Source of the DNA: UBA6168 sp041741095
Lineage (GTDB): Bacteria; Bacteroidota; Bacteroidia; Chitinophagales; Saprospiraceae
Length of the DNA stretch: 64,000 nt
Reading direction: 5' to 3'
Assembly (NCBI GenBank): GCA_041741095.1
Contig: JBGSKQ010000085.1
Span: 1 to 64,000 of the forward strand
The notes below the pieces were generated by a model, which ran no database searches, was not told where the DNA came from, and worked only from the letters and a program-made list of their open reading frames with translations. The stretch's first letter is position 1, and the number at the start of each line of letters is the position of its first letter. Shown one piece after another: positions 8,388-17,455 of this stretch. The position numbers and the translations under genes were made by a program.

Positions 8388-8675
8388 TCAGACGAATTTA
8401 AAACTTTTCACTTCCCAAGTGCCACGGGCTCTTAGCCGCAGCATCTGAAGCAGCAGGGAACGCTTTTCAAAATCAACCCGGTACTCATTCAGGTGCAGGT
8501 CGCTGCCAAAATCTTGCTTTCGGCTGAGATGGCTTCCCATAAAACTTCCCACCAGGTCGCTACGTTTGGCCAGGGTATTTTTGATGAGGGTCAACAATTC
8601 GGTTGGCGTGATAGGCTGGCCGGTAGTTTCAACGGCGATGGAAGAAAGTTCGATGGACAATGCAAGGGTTTTCAT
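8388..8675 (-). CDS. Small conserved-looking hypothetical protein
   Basis: The 95-residue product starts MKTLALSIELSSIAVE and has mixed charged and hydrophobic residues (for example FEKRSLLLQMLRLRARG) without a signal peptide or membrane helix. It lies alone, divergent from rlmD. I do not recognise a family. Its codon composition resembles its neighbours, which supports a real gene. Confidence 0.55.
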   Translation of the reverse strand: MKTLALSIELSSIAVETTGQPITPTELLTLIKNTLAKRSDLVGSFMGSHLSRKQDFGSDLHLNEYRVDFEKRSLLLQMLRLRARGTWEVKSFKFV

Positions 8676-8825
8676 TGGTCAAATGGTTTTAAAAAAAGTG
8701 GTTTTGGGGCCAGCAACAAGTTTGTTTTAAACGAGTTACGATGATTAGTGCCAATTGGATTAAATTCGTTACCGTTTCAATCCCCTTTTTTTGTGGAACT
8801 TTGCGCCCCTTTGATAAAAGTGCTT

Positions 8826-10268
8826 ATGGCTAAAAAGAAAATACCGATCATTCTGGACAATGTGGAAATCACCGGCGCAGCCGACAAGGGCAAGGGCGTA
8901 GGCAGACATGCCGATGGCATCGTAGTGTTTGTTGAAAACGTGGCGCCGGGCGACGTGGTGGACGTACATGTGGTGAAAAAGAAAAAAGACTACATGGAGG
9001 GCTATGCCATCCAATATCATAAACTGTCGCCCCACCGGGTGGAGCCTTTTTGCGAACATTTCAACGTATGCGGCGGCTGTCGTTGGCAGCATGTGTCTTA
9101 TGAGGCGCAAATTCAGTACAAAGAGCGGGTGGTGCGGGATGCGCTGTTCCGCATTGGCAAGGTGCGGGCCAAGCGATTTTACCCTATCGAAGCCTGCGAT
9201 GAAACGATCTATTACCGCAACAAACTGGAATATGCCTTTTCCAACAAGCGCTGGCTGACGAAGGAAGAAATGGAACTCGGCGTTTCAAATGTGGAAGATG
9301 TGCTGGGCTACCACCGTCCTGCCGCCTTCGACAAAATCGTTGACATCAACCACTGCTGGCTACAGGGCGACCCCTCCAACGAACTGCGCAAAGTGGTGAA
9401 GGATGTAGCTATCAATCAAGGGCTGAGCTTTTACGACCTGCGGGTCAACCAGGGTTTCATGCGCCATATCATGATCCGCATGACTACTTTGGGCGAACTG
9501 ATGCTCATCGTTAGCTTTTTTGAAAATGACCAGAAAAAAATCATCCCCTTCCTCGACGAAGTCATAGAACGGGTACCCGAACTCACCAGCGTATTTTATT
9601 GCATCAATGCCAAAACCAACGATTACGTGGGCGATCTGGACATGATCCTGTACCACGGCAACGGCTTCATCATTGAGGAGTTGGGCCATGTTCGTTTTAA
9701 GATTGGCCCGAAATCGTTTTTCCAAACCAACTCCCGCCAGGCAAAAGTGCTGTACGACAAGGTGGTGAAATTCGCTGGCCTCACTGGCGAAGAAAACGTT
9801 TATGACCTTTACACCGGCGTGGGCAGCATCGGCATTTTCGTGGCCAAATATTGCAAACAGGTGGTGGGCATCGAAGAGGTGCCGGAAGCCATCATTGACG
9901 CTAAGGAAAATGCCCGCATGAACGGCATTGACAATTGCACTTTTTATGCAGGAGACGTAAAAAACATCCTTTCACAGGAATTTGCAGCAGTTCACGGAAA
10001 ACCCGATCTCGTCATTACCGATCCGCCCCGTGCGGGCATGCATGCAGATGTGCTGAAAATGCTGCTCGAACTTGAAGCGCCCAAAATCGTGTATGTAAGC
10101 TGCAACCCCGCTTCGCAGTCCCGTGACCTCATCGTTTTATGTGAAAAATATGAGCTGCGCAAAATCCAGCCAGTTGATATGTTCCCGCATACGCACCACG
10201 TGGAGACGGTGGCATTGTTGAAACTAAGAACAGCTCCCGCTGACAGCGAACCCGTGGATTCGGAATAA
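8826..10268 (+). CDS. rlmD: 23S rRNA (uracil-C5) methyltransferase, RlmD type
   Basis: The 480-residue protein has an N-terminal TRAM domain (about residues 5-60), an iron-sulfur cluster motif (C76-x5-C82-G-G-C85, FNVCGGCRWQ), a SAM-binding site (YDLYTGVGSIGIFVA), the DPPRAGM motif and the catalytic cysteine in YVSCNPASQSRDL. It is expected to methylate a uracil C5 in 23S rRNA. U1939 is the usual RlmD site, but RlmCD-like dual specificity cannot be excluded from sequence. The start at 8826 (MAKKKIPI) was chosen over an upstream one because it begins at the TRAM domain. A GAACTTTG box at 8796-8803 may be the promoter. Confidence 0.92.
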   Translation: MAKKKIPIILDNVEITGAADKGKGVGRHADGIVVFVENVAPGDVVDVHVVKKKKDYMEGYAIQYHKLSPHRVEPFCEHFNVCGGCRWQHVSYEAQIQYKERVVRDALFRIGKVRAKRFYPIEACDETIYYRNKLEYAFSNKRWLTKEEMELGVSNVEDVLGYHRPAAFDKIVDINHCWLQGDPSNELRKVVKDVAINQGLSFYDLRVNQGFMRHIMIRMTTLGELMLIVSFFENDQKKIIPFLDEVIERVPELTSVFYCINAKTNDYVGDLDMILYHGNGFIIEELGHVRFKIGPKSFFQTNSRQAKVLYDKVVKFAGLTGEENVYDLYTGVGSIGIFVAKYCKQVVGIEEVPEAIIDAKENARMNGIDNCTFYAGDVKNILSQEFAAVHGKPDLVITDPPRAGMHADVLKMLLELEAPKIVYVSCNPASQSRDLIVLCEKYELRKIQPVDMFPHTHHVETVALLKLRTAPADSEPVDSE

Positions 10269-10440
10269 ATCGGTGTTTTTTCCAAAAAATATTGTTGCTC
10301 GTGTGGAATCCTCCCTGGGCTGGCCTCCTGTTACCACCTGTCGGTTGAAAAGCCAGCTCATTTTCCCTTTAAAATCTAATCCCCTCGAAAACTGACCCCA
10401 TTTTACAAAAAACCCCTAAAACCGCCCCATCAACAAATCC

Positions 10441-10471
10441 ATCCCGGCCCCTCCCAGGCCGGGATTTTTTA
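10441..10471. terminator. Terminator between rlmD and the glycosyltransferase
   Basis: ATCCCGGCC pairs with GGCCGGGAT around a 7-nt loop (CCTCCCA) and is followed by TTTTTTA on the plus strand. It ends at the stop codon of the convergent glycosyltransferase gene and can terminate rlmD transcripts. Confidence 0.85.
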
Positions 10472-11596
10472 TTTTTTGGCAGCCAGCTCCCAATTGGCAT
10501 ACACCACATCCGCCGCTTTTTGCCAAGTAAATTTTTCCCGTTGAATTTGCCCTTCCAACACCAAAGACTTCCGTAGATTTTCGTCCTTCCAAATATTTTC
10601 AAGCGCCGCAGAAATTTCATCTGTTGAATATGGGTTGACGAGCAAAGCCGCATTTCCCGCCACTTCGGGCAAGGAGGAAACATCGGAAGTGATGACCGGA
10701 ACGTCGCAGTTCATCGCCTCCAACACAGGTACGCCAAAGCCTTCGAATAGGGAAAGGTAAGTGCAGGCGAAGGCCGCCCCCATCAGTTTAGCAAGCTCAT
10801 TATCAGGCACATAGCCTAAAAAGTGAATGTCATTTTCAAAAAGCGATTTTTCAAAAGCCTCCTTCACCTCGCCTGCTTTCCAGGCAAATCGCCCTGCAAT
10901 GAGCAGTTTCTCTGCGGCTCCGGTTTTTTGTTTAAAATGGTCAAAGGCAGTAATCAAACGGTGGACGTTTTTGCGGGGATGTACGGCACCTACATAAAAA
11001 AAATAAGGCTTGCCTTCGGCAAATTGAAGTTGTACGGCTGTTTTTTCGCCTTCACTCAATGGCCGGAAAATCTCCCGGCAGCCGTTGCAGGCTACGGCTA
11101 TTTTTTTGGGTGAAATGCCATATTGTTTTACTATATCCTCTTTGGTAAAATGGCTCACCGCCACGATGCGGTCGGCCCTGCGGTTGAATTTTGGGGCGAA
11201 AAACTGGTAGTATTTCCTGTGGAAAAATGAAACCTGCTCCGGGAAATGCACATGTGCAAGGTCGTGGGTGACGAGCACGGTTTTTATGGACGTGCGCAGG
11301 GAAAGGAAGTTGTCGGGTGAATAGAAAACATCTGGCTTGTACTTTTTCAAGGCTTGCGCCACCGCCCACTCAAACCACCAAACGAACAGGAAAGGATGCC
11401 GGGCGGGCGGAAAAAGCACGACTGGCTTTACATTTTCACCATAAACAAAGGAAGGATCGAAAGGGCGGTCGAAGAAGAAAATAAACTCGTCACCAGGGTG
11501 CTGGGCCACCAGCCGCCGGAGGGTTTCATGGGTAAAAAGCCCGATGCCTTCCAACTTTCCTTTCAGTAAAAAACGGGTATTGACAGCTATTTTCAT
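10469..11596 (-). CDS. GT4-type glycosyltransferase
   Basis: The 375-residue protein looks like a GT-B glycosyltransferase of family 4 (group 1). It has an N-terminal MKIAVNTRFLLKGKLEGIG, a central FYVGAVHPRKNVHRLI nucleotide-sugar domain entry, and the C-terminal E-x7-E type signature in FEGFGVPVLEAMNCDVPVI followed by LPEVAGNAALLVNP. It would transfer a sugar from a nucleotide donor; donor and acceptor are unknown. The start at 11596 gives the expected N-terminus, since the ORF upstream of it is not protein-like. It is followed 16 bp upstream by the GlsB-like gene on the same strand, so both may be one operon. Confidence 0.88.
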   Translation of the reverse strand: MKIAVNTRFLLKGKLEGIGLFTHETLRRLVAQHPGDEFIFFFDRPFDPSFVYGENVKPVVLFPPARHPFLFVWWFEWAVAQALKKYKPDVFYSPDNFLSLRTSIKTVLVTHDLAHVHFPEQVSFFHRKYYQFFAPKFNRRADRIVAVSHFTKEDIVKQYGISPKKIAVACNGCREIFRPLSEGEKTAVQLQFAEGKPYFFYVGAVHPRKNVHRLITAFDHFKQKTGAAEKLLIAGRFAWKAGEVKEAFEKSLFENDIHFLGYVPDNELAKLMGAAFACTYLSLFEGFGVPVLEAMNCDVPVITSDVSSLPEVAGNAALLVNPYSTDEISAALENIWKDENLRKSLVLEGQIQREKFTWQKAADVVYANWELAAKK

Positions 11597-11612
11597 CCAA
11601 TCTTCCCGCCCC

Positions 11613-11855
11613 TTATCTTTTGAAAAGGCTCGCAATGAAGAGCAGCACGCCCGCCCCAATCACCGAGGTCAGGATGGTGGAAATAGTGCCGCTACCGAGC
11701 GAAACGCCCAATTTGCCCAGCAGCCAAAATCCAATAAAGCCGCCCACAATGCCAATGATGATGTTGCCAATGAGGCCAAAGCCGCCGCCTTTGAAAATCA
11801 AGCCTGCCAACCAGCCGGCCACTGCGCCGATAATTATTACGTAGAGCCAATCCAT
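11613..11855 (-). CDS. GlsB/YeaQ/YmgE family membrane protein
   Basis: The 80-residue protein has three hydrophobic segments and glycine-rich loops (IIIGAVAGWLAGLIFKGGG, IIIGIVGGFIGFWLLG), the pattern of the transglycosylase-associated GlsB/YeaQ/YmgE family. These small inner-membrane proteins are linked to stress responses; a biochemical activity is not established. It sits directly upstream of the glycosyltransferase gene on the same strand. Confidence 0.9.
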   Translation of the reverse strand: MDWLYVIIIGAVAGWLAGLIFKGGGFGLIGNIIIGIVGGFIGFWLLGKLGVSLGSGTISTILTSVIGAGVLLFIASLFKR

Positions 11856-11938
11856 AATTGATGTTTTTAAAGTTGGTGAAAAATTTTTGCTAAAACTATG
11901 GAATATCTTTCGCTTTTTTGGCCGGAAAAATTGTCACA

Positions 11939-12568
11939 ATGGAAATCATATTAAAATACTTCCCCGATCTGACCGAAGCTCAGCAAAGCCAATTTGCCAT
12001 GCTCAAAAACCTCTATGAAGATTGGAATGCCAAAATCAACCTCATTTCCAGAAAGGACATAGAGCATTTGTACGAGCACCATGTGCTGCATTCTTTGGCC
12101 ATCGCCAAATTTTTGAATTTTAGGGACGGAAGCGAAATCCTGGACATTGGTACAGGTGGAGGGTTCCCGGGCATCCCTTTGGCCATCTTGTTCCCCAACG
12201 TCAAATTTCATTTGATTGACAGCACCCTGAAAAAGATAAAAGTGGTGCAAGAAGTAATCAATGCACTTGTCCTGAAAAACGCCAGCGCCCAGCAAATACG
12301 GGTGGAGGAGATGAAAAACGCCAAATATGATTTCATCGTCACACGGGCCGTGGCGGATATGGCGCAACTCAGATCCTGGACTTACAACCGCTTCAAAACA
12401 AAACAGCAAAACCCGATGCCCAACGGTCTCATTTCATTGAAAGGTGGAAGGGTGGGGCAGGAAATCAAAGCCTTGCCAAAAGGGGAATATGCCGAAAGCT
12501 ACCCCATTACCGACTTTTTTAAGGAAGAATATTTTGAGGAAAAATATGTCGTCTATATGCAGGCATAG
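11939..12568 (+). CDS. rsmG: 16S rRNA (guanine-527-N7) methyltransferase
   Basis: The 209-residue protein shows RsmG (GidB) features: DWNAKINLISRKD near the N-terminus, the SAM motif LDIGTGGGFPGIPLAILFP, and FIVTRAVADMAQL. It methylates N7 of G527 in 16S rRNA. The ATG at 11939 was preferred to a TTG at 11918 because it matches the family N-terminus. A TATCTTTC box near 11904 may be its promoter. Confidence 0.93.
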   Translation: MEIILKYFPDLTEAQQSQFAMLKNLYEDWNAKINLISRKDIEHLYEHHVLHSLAIAKFLNFRDGSEILDIGTGGGFPGIPLAILFPNVKFHLIDSTLKKIKVVQEVINALVLKNASAQQIRVEEMKNAKYDFIVTRAVADMAQLRSWTYNRFKTKQQNPMPNGLISLKGGRVGQEIKALPKGEYAESYPITDFFKEEYFEEKYVVYMQA

Positions 12569-12667
12569 CGGGTCAATGATGGGCAATGCGTGAAAAAGAA
12601 TGGCCGGACTGTTTTTCAACTGCCCGGCCAAGTTTTACTTGAGGATCCAATAACGATTTGTAACTAT

Positions 12668-13729
12668 TTAATCTTCGTCGAAGTCGCCCTGGCCATTGTC
12701 GCTGACAGCGATGGGCACTTTGGTTTGGTTGCTCGCTATCTTTTCTTTGATTTTCTTTTCGATTTCAACCGCCACTTCCGGGTTGTCGAGCATGAACTGT
12801 TTGGCAGCGTCACGGCCTTGGGCAACCTTCGCATTGTCGTAGCTGTACCAGGCGCCGCTTTTTTTGATGATGTCAAAATCAACACCCATGTCCACTACTT
12901 CGCCAGCTTTGGAAATGCCCTCGCCGAACATGATGTCGAACTCGGCAGTGCGGAAAGGTGGTGCGACTTTATTCTTCACCACTTTCACTTTCACGTGGTT
13001 GCCCACGGTGTTGCCTTCTTTGTCCTTGATAGCCTGGCCGTTGCGGCGAATGTCGAGGCGGATGGAGGCGTAAAATTTCAGGGCGTTGCCACCGGTGGTA
13101 GTTTCGGGGTTGCCGAACATGACACCAATTTTTTCCCGCAACTGATTGATGAAAACACAGGTGCTGCCCGTGCGGCCAATGGCTGCCGTCAGCTTCCGCA
13201 TGGCCTGCGACATGAGGCGTGCTTGGAGGCCCATTTTTGAGTCGCCCATTTCGCCTTCGAGTTCGCTGCGTGGCACAAGCGCTGCCACCGAGTCAATCAC
13301 GATGATGTCAATGGCACCAGAACGGATGAGGTTTTCAGTGATTTCGAGGGCCTGTTCGCCGTTGTCGGGCTGCGAGATGAGGAGGCCTTCCGTGTCCACG
13401 CCGAGCGATTCTGCATAGGAGCGGTCAAAGGCGTGTTCAGCATCAATAAAAGCTGCGATACCGCCCTGCTTTTGGCATTCAGCGATGGCATGGATGGCCA
13501 AGGTCGTTTTACCGGAAGATTCCGGGCCGTAGATTTCGATGATCCTTCCCCTTGGGAAACCGCCCACGCCGAGGGCAATGTCCAGTCCTAAAGAGCCTGT
13601 GGAAATGGATTCTACGTCGAGTACTTGTTTATCTCCGAGCCGCATGACCGTACCCTTGCCATAGGTTTTGTCAATCCGGTCAATGGCGAGATTCAACGCT
13701 TTCAGTTTTGATTCTTTGTCCTGAAACAT
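12668..13729 (-). CDS. recA: Recombinase RecA
   Basis: The 353-residue protein is a typical RecA. Walker A is GPESSGKTT, preceded by LDIALGVGGFPRGRIIEIY. Also present are QPDNGEQALEI (strand L1 region), VIDSVAALVPRSELEGEMGD, the L2 loop near INQLREKIGVMFGNPETTTGG, and an acidic C-terminal tail (NGQGDFDED). It forms filaments on single-stranded DNA, drives homologous recombination and activates the SOS response. It is unusual that a 165-bp hairpin element starts 12 bp upstream of the start codon and lies inside the predicted mRNA leader. A strong promoter is visible at 13939-13968. Confidence 0.98.
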   Translation of the reverse strand: MFQDKESKLKALNLAIDRIDKTYGKGTVMRLGDKQVLDVESISTGSLGLDIALGVGGFPRGRIIEIYGPESSGKTTLAIHAIAECQKQGGIAAFIDAEHAFDRSYAESLGVDTEGLLISQPDNGEQALEITENLIRSGAIDIIVIDSVAALVPRSELEGEMGDSKMGLQARLMSQAMRKLTAAIGRTGSTCVFINQLREKIGVMFGNPETTTGGNALKFYASIRLDIRRNGQAIKDKEGNTVGNHVKVKVVKNKVAPPFRTAEFDIMFGEGISKAGEVVDMGVDFDIIKKSGAWYSYDNAKVAQGRDAAKQFMLDNPEVAVEIEKKIKEKIASNQTKVPIAVSDNGQGDFDED

Positions 13730-13740
13730 GTATTCTGGAT

Positions 13741-13909
13741 TTAGAAACTGTTTTAAAACCTCTCAACGGCCATAAAACGCCATCTTTCGGCGGCATACTT
13801 CGGAAATTTTTGCAGCGATAGCGCTGCTATCCCTGCAAAAATTTCCTGCGTCTGCCACTCAAAATCTGACATTTTCTGTCTCGTCAGAGGTTTTAAAGCA
13901 GTTTCTTAG
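13741..13909. repeat. 165-bp palindromic hairpin element 3 (recA leader)
   Basis: The ends TTAGAAACTG and CAGTTTCTTAG are inverted, and the next TTTTAAAACCTCT pairs with AGAGGTTTTAAA. The inner arm GGAAATTTTTGCAG pairs with CTGCAAAAATTTCC, and the apex GATAGCGCTGCTATC (13817-13831) is the reverse complement of the apex of elements 1 and 2. It lies between the recA promoter and the recA start codon, so it would fold in the recA mRNA. No coding potential. Confidence 0.82.
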
Positions 13910-13938
13910 ATTGATAAAGACTATTTTAAAAACAGCAC

Positions 13939-13968
13939 AAAATTAAAACATTTGTTTATAATGTCAAA
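13939..13968 (-). promoter_or_regulatory. recA promoter
   Basis: On the minus strand a -33 TTG (13966-13968) is separated by exactly 19 bp from TAATTTTG (13939-13946). This is the full Bacteroidota consensus TTG-N19-TAnnTTTG. Transcription would start near 13932-13935, giving a recA leader of about 200 nt that contains hairpin element 3. An ACATT-N7-AATGT inverted repeat overlaps the spacer (13949-13965) and could be an operator. Confidence 0.8.
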
Positions 13969-14182
13969 TTTTACCAACAAAAAGTTGAAAAATATTTTGA
14001 ACGGGCAGGTTGGTACGGATGGGAAGGCAAGAAAACTGTTTAATAACCAACAAGTTAGCGCCTGAAACAGGCTGGAAAGTTAGCGCTTCTGGGAATATCA
14101 CCAAAATAAAAACAGCTTATTTTTAGGTGGGCATTTTTAAAAAACTTCCAACCGATTGCGGCGCAAGGCTACTGCTATAGCG

Positions 14183-14224
14183 CAAAAAGAAAAGCCCTTC
14201 ACAACAATTGCCGTGAAGGGCTTT
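14183..14224 (-). terminator. Terminator of the 78-residue protein gene
   Basis: AAAGCCCTTCAC (14191-14202) pairs perfectly with GTGAAGGGCTTT (14213-14224) around a 10-nt loop, with T-rich sequence following on the minus strand. It lies 20 bp past the stop of the minus-strand gene at 14245. Confidence 0.85.
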
Positions 14225-14244
14225 CTGGTTTTGCCACAGTTGGT

Positions 14245-14481
14245 TTAGTGCATTGGATTCAGTGCAGTTTGCTCACTGTAGCGCAGGATGTTTTGAAGAC
14301 TTGATTGCCTGGGGGAAAATTTTGCTTTCGGGGCTAAACGGAAGCCCACGAACAGTTCTTCGTATTCCTCCCTGAACAAGGGATCCTGGACGATGGCCTC
14401 GCCGATGGCGATGTTCTCGCTGGCCGATGTTTCTTTGAAGAGGAATCTTACTAAGTCAAGTTGTGTAAGGTGTTGTTTCAT
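14245..14481 (-). CDS. Small hypothetical protein with anti-sigma-like N-terminus
   Basis: The 78-residue product begins MKQHLTQLDLVRFLFKETSASENIAIGEAI and continues QDPLFREEYEELFVGF. This pattern (aspartate/glutamate-rich, with a repeating helix that ends in REEYE) is common in small Bacteroidota proteins that resemble the cytoplasmic part of anti-sigma factors but have no membrane helix. Function is not established. It is monocistronic with its own terminator. Confidence 0.65.
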   Translation of the reverse strand: MKQHLTQLDLVRFLFKETSASENIAIGEAIVQDPLFREEYEELFVGFRLAPKAKFSPRQSSLQNILRYSEQTALNPMH

Positions 14482-16486
14482 GCAAAAAATTTAGGTTAGT
14501 CAATGTTGTTTAAAAAGGACGCCTATAAAACTACCCCCCACTTTCGATTATTGTTTTTGAGGAAAAAAAATCATGGCAAAACGAAAAATTTTTGCAATAG
14601 AAAAATTTTCAACCTGCTTCCGCTATCTATTGCACAAATTTCCCTATCTAAACTTTTCAGCGACAACGAATTAACAATTGTGGAAAACGAGTGTGGATTT
14701 TTTGTGGATAAAAACCGCCTGCTTAACCTTGACTTAACAAACGAATCAAAGCAAATTTGTTGGACGAATCTGAAAACGATGGTTCGGCAAAATATTGAAA
14801 AGTCAATATTTCATTTTGAAATAATAAAGAAACACTTGCATTTTAATAAAATGAAAAAGTGCCGTGCGGCCGGTCTATTTTCCCATTTTGGGGAGGCAAA
14901 CCGGTTTGAAAGCTGCTGTTGAAAAACAAGGCCCCCGGCATGTGCGGATTCTTTCCGCCAAATCATTTTTTAGCTACAGGTGCAGCAACACTTCTGTTCA
15001 GATGAAGACGCCATTAGGAGGTTTTTTTAAATCTCCAATTACCTAAAGCAAGCCCGGCGTTTCCTGTAAATCCATTTTCGGGGCAGGCGTTAAAGCGAAA
15101 TCCTTTCGCATTTGGAAACTCCCGCTGCAAAGCGGCGCAGCGCCGATTGAGCGCCCGAAAGGGTGCAACCGGCGTGGCGAACCTTCCTCACCGCCATTCG
15201 CCACAAAGGCTTTAACCTGGTTCGATTGTGCCCTTATCTGAACACGGGTTGCTAATTCGCCAATCTTGTATGGCCATGTTGAAAACTTTTGGGTTTTCGG
15301 CAGCGCCAAGCTTGGGCGGCAAGGCGCTATTTCAAAATTGTCAATTGAAAATTGTGCTTGCGGCGGATGCCCCGTGCTTCTGTACGGAACATCAAACTGC
15401 CTTGATCCTGTCAAAACTGTACCCGCACAGTCCGGGGAAATGATGGAAACGGTTCGATTGCCATGTCCAGCCCTTTTGGGGTGTGGTGCAAAAACTGCCT
15501 TTGGGCGGAAAATGTGCCACAGGAGAAAAGCAAAAGATAAACATCACAGTTTGTACGGCCAAGGCATTGGCCAAAGGATCATCGTCCCCTGTCCTCCCCG
15601 CCCTGTGCGGGGTGAGCAGGAAGCGAACAAACGTCCTCTGGAAAAACCAAAAGCCAATTTGGGCGGCATGGCCTCCGGGCGGGCCGCCTGCGTAAGGCAC
15701 TCACAAGCCAGCATAAAGCCTCGTTACCAGTTATGGTGGCTAAAACAGGCCAAAGGCCAAGCTAAAAGTGCCAAATAGCCAACTGCGCAGCAGCGGGCTA
15801 TGCGTGAGAAACCAGGCCGAAAGGCATTGGCAAACACTTACGGTCAAAACGACGATGAGAAAGAGGCCAAAACCTGTTGGAAGCTGATATCCAGCCATTT
15901 ATCTTTCATCCGTGAATATTAAATGACGGAAAAGGCCAAAGACAGGAGGGTTTTTCGACACAAGGGAGGGCAGTAAACATTGCCTTCTTGCAAGGGTAAA
16001 ACCTTGCCTTCCGGTTCTTCATCTTCTTTGTTCCAACGCCCTTTTTGACGCTTCGGCGGCCATGAAGGCCGGGGCAAAGTCGTCAGGCCGGATGAAAAGT
16101 GCTAAAGCCCAGCCAAGTCCTTGCGGGAGGTCTTTTCCATTTCCGCCCTGCGGAAAAGGGAAGCCCCCTCACAAGGCAAATCGGACATTGCCCAAACAAC
16201 GAAGGTTGTGCAGCAAGTCCAAAAAGAAAAAGGGATTGTGGGCTTCGGCCAGCAATCCCTTTTCTTGTTTTAGCGCCTTGGTGATTGATGAACTTACCAA
16301 AAACTGTAAATCAAAGTTTTGAAAGTTCATCATCCATCGTTCATAGTTTATCATTTATCCGCCCTGCCCGGTTTTTTCAAAAAAATGAAAAGCATCTTGC
16401 ATTTCCAGCAAAACCAAATCCAATGCAAATGTTTCTTTAGAAAATGCCGACGTTAATCCTTCGGCATTTCCCGATCACCAAAAGAA
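14482..16486. other. 2-kb region with no convincing gene
   Basis: I find no reading frame that looks like a protein here. The first 550 bp are AT-rich. From about 15040 to 16370 the sequence is GC-richer and repeatedly uses the motif GGCCAAAG or GCCAAAGG on the plus strand (for example around 15560, 15745 and 15935). Stable hairpins are visible at 16228-16267 (AAAAGGGATTG with CAATCCCTTTT) and 16441-16468 (AAATGCCGA with TTCGGCATTT). It could be a decayed gene or a structured RNA; I do not recognise tmRNA, RNase P RNA or SRP RNA signatures in it. Confidence 0.6.
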
Positions 16487-17380
16487 TTGCCACATAGCTT
16501 GAACCACTACAACTGGACATACGTAGCCGGTGGCGGCAGGAACTATCCGGTCGGCCTGTTGCACAGCAGCAAGTCGGGCCACCTGATCATATATGTCGGT
16601 TCCAAAATAATGGCGATTGATTTTAAGGTGCTCGATACCAAGGAATACACCTTTTTTATAGAAGACGAGCTTTGCCACATCCAACTGGAGCGGCGGGGCG
16701 AGGAGATGTATTATTTTTTCAATATAGACCGCAAGGCCGACACGCCCAGGAACCGGGCAAGGAACGCCATGGAAAAAAAATTCGCCAAGCAGATGGCGCT
16801 CGCCTTGGGTGTTTTGGTAGTGCTCGTCACGGCTTTTGTGCTTTGGAGCAATTCCGTCAAAAAAAGCCCTTACATCAAAGCGGAAGAGTTGTTGGTAAAA
16901 CAGGGCCGTGAGACGGTGGGCAAGGTTTTTATAAAAAATGGCGAAGCCGAACCTGCCATTTCCTATCAATTTGTGGCCAATAGCCAAGGCTACACCGCAC
17001 CCTCCAATTTGTTGACCAGGCCGTTGATTTTGTTGAAAAACGGGATGCCGCTCGAACAGGGCGACGAATTCGTGGTGCGCTATGTGCCATCCCGGCCAGA
17101 AATCAACAAGATGCTCTTCGACCGCCCGACCGAGCGGCAGATTGCCATTTACCAACAAAGGGCCTCCAAAAAACATGCAGCGCTGCACCCCGACGATGCT
17201 CCCACTTTCATTGATTGTATGGTAAATGCGGCCTACCAAATCGGCGGCATCGGCGGCCTGGCAGATTTTTATTTTCAAGACCTGCTGCCTGCCGAGAACC
17301 CCGAGCACAACCAAACCACCTACCTGCGCCTGACGAGGGATTTGCCATTCAAGAAAAAAGTAGAAAGAGACTGTTGGTGA
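16487..17380 (+). CDS. Hypothetical membrane protein
   Basis: The frame encodes up to 297 residues from a TTG at 16487; an ATG at 16610 (MAIDFKVLD) is an alternative start. A soluble N-terminal part is followed by one membrane helix (about residues 103-121, ALALGVLVVLVTAFVLW) and a C-terminal domain containing ISYQFVANSQGY and FVVRYVPSRPEINKMLFD. That C-terminal segment is reminiscent of DUF3592-like domains, but I am not sure of the family. It lies directly before the scpB promoter on the same strand. Function unknown. Confidence 0.65.
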   Translation: MPHSLNHYNWTYVAGGGRNYPVGLLHSSKSGHLIIYVGSKIMAIDFKVLDTKEYTFFIEDELCHIQLERRGEEMYYFFNIDRKADTPRNRARNAMEKKFAKQMALALGVLVVLVTAFVLWSNSVKKSPYIKAEELLVKQGRETVGKVFIKNGEAEPAISYQFVANSQGYTAPSNLLTRPLILLKNGMPLEQGDEFVVRYVPSRPEINKMLFDRPTERQIAIYQQRASKKHAALHPDDAPTFIDCMVNAAYQIGGIGGLADFYFQDLLPAENPEHNQTTYLRLTRDLPFKKKVERDCW

Positions 17381-17400
17381 GGCCGCTCAATAGAAATCCC

Positions 17401-17408
17401 TACCTTTG
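17401..17408 (+). promoter_or_regulatory. -7 box for scpB
   Basis: TACCTTTG matches the consensus exactly, with a TTG 21 bp upstream (17377-17379). It lies 47 bp before the GTG start of scpB. Confidence 0.6.
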
Positions 17409-17455
17409 CCGGTACATTCCATTATTCACTCATTCCATCATTCACTCATTGTATT

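Noticed and set aside
12590..13240. 216-codon frame on the plus strand opposite recA
   Set aside because: It is antisense to the well-conserved recA gene and has no own features.
14503..14922. 139-codon open frame on the plus strand
   Set aside because: AT-rich sequence with poly-A-derived lysines and no domain, signal or conserved pattern; likely chance.
15266..15778. 170-codon open frame in the gene-free region
   Set aside because: Composition follows the local GC motif and no family or structural pattern is visible; overlapping frames on both strands are open equally.
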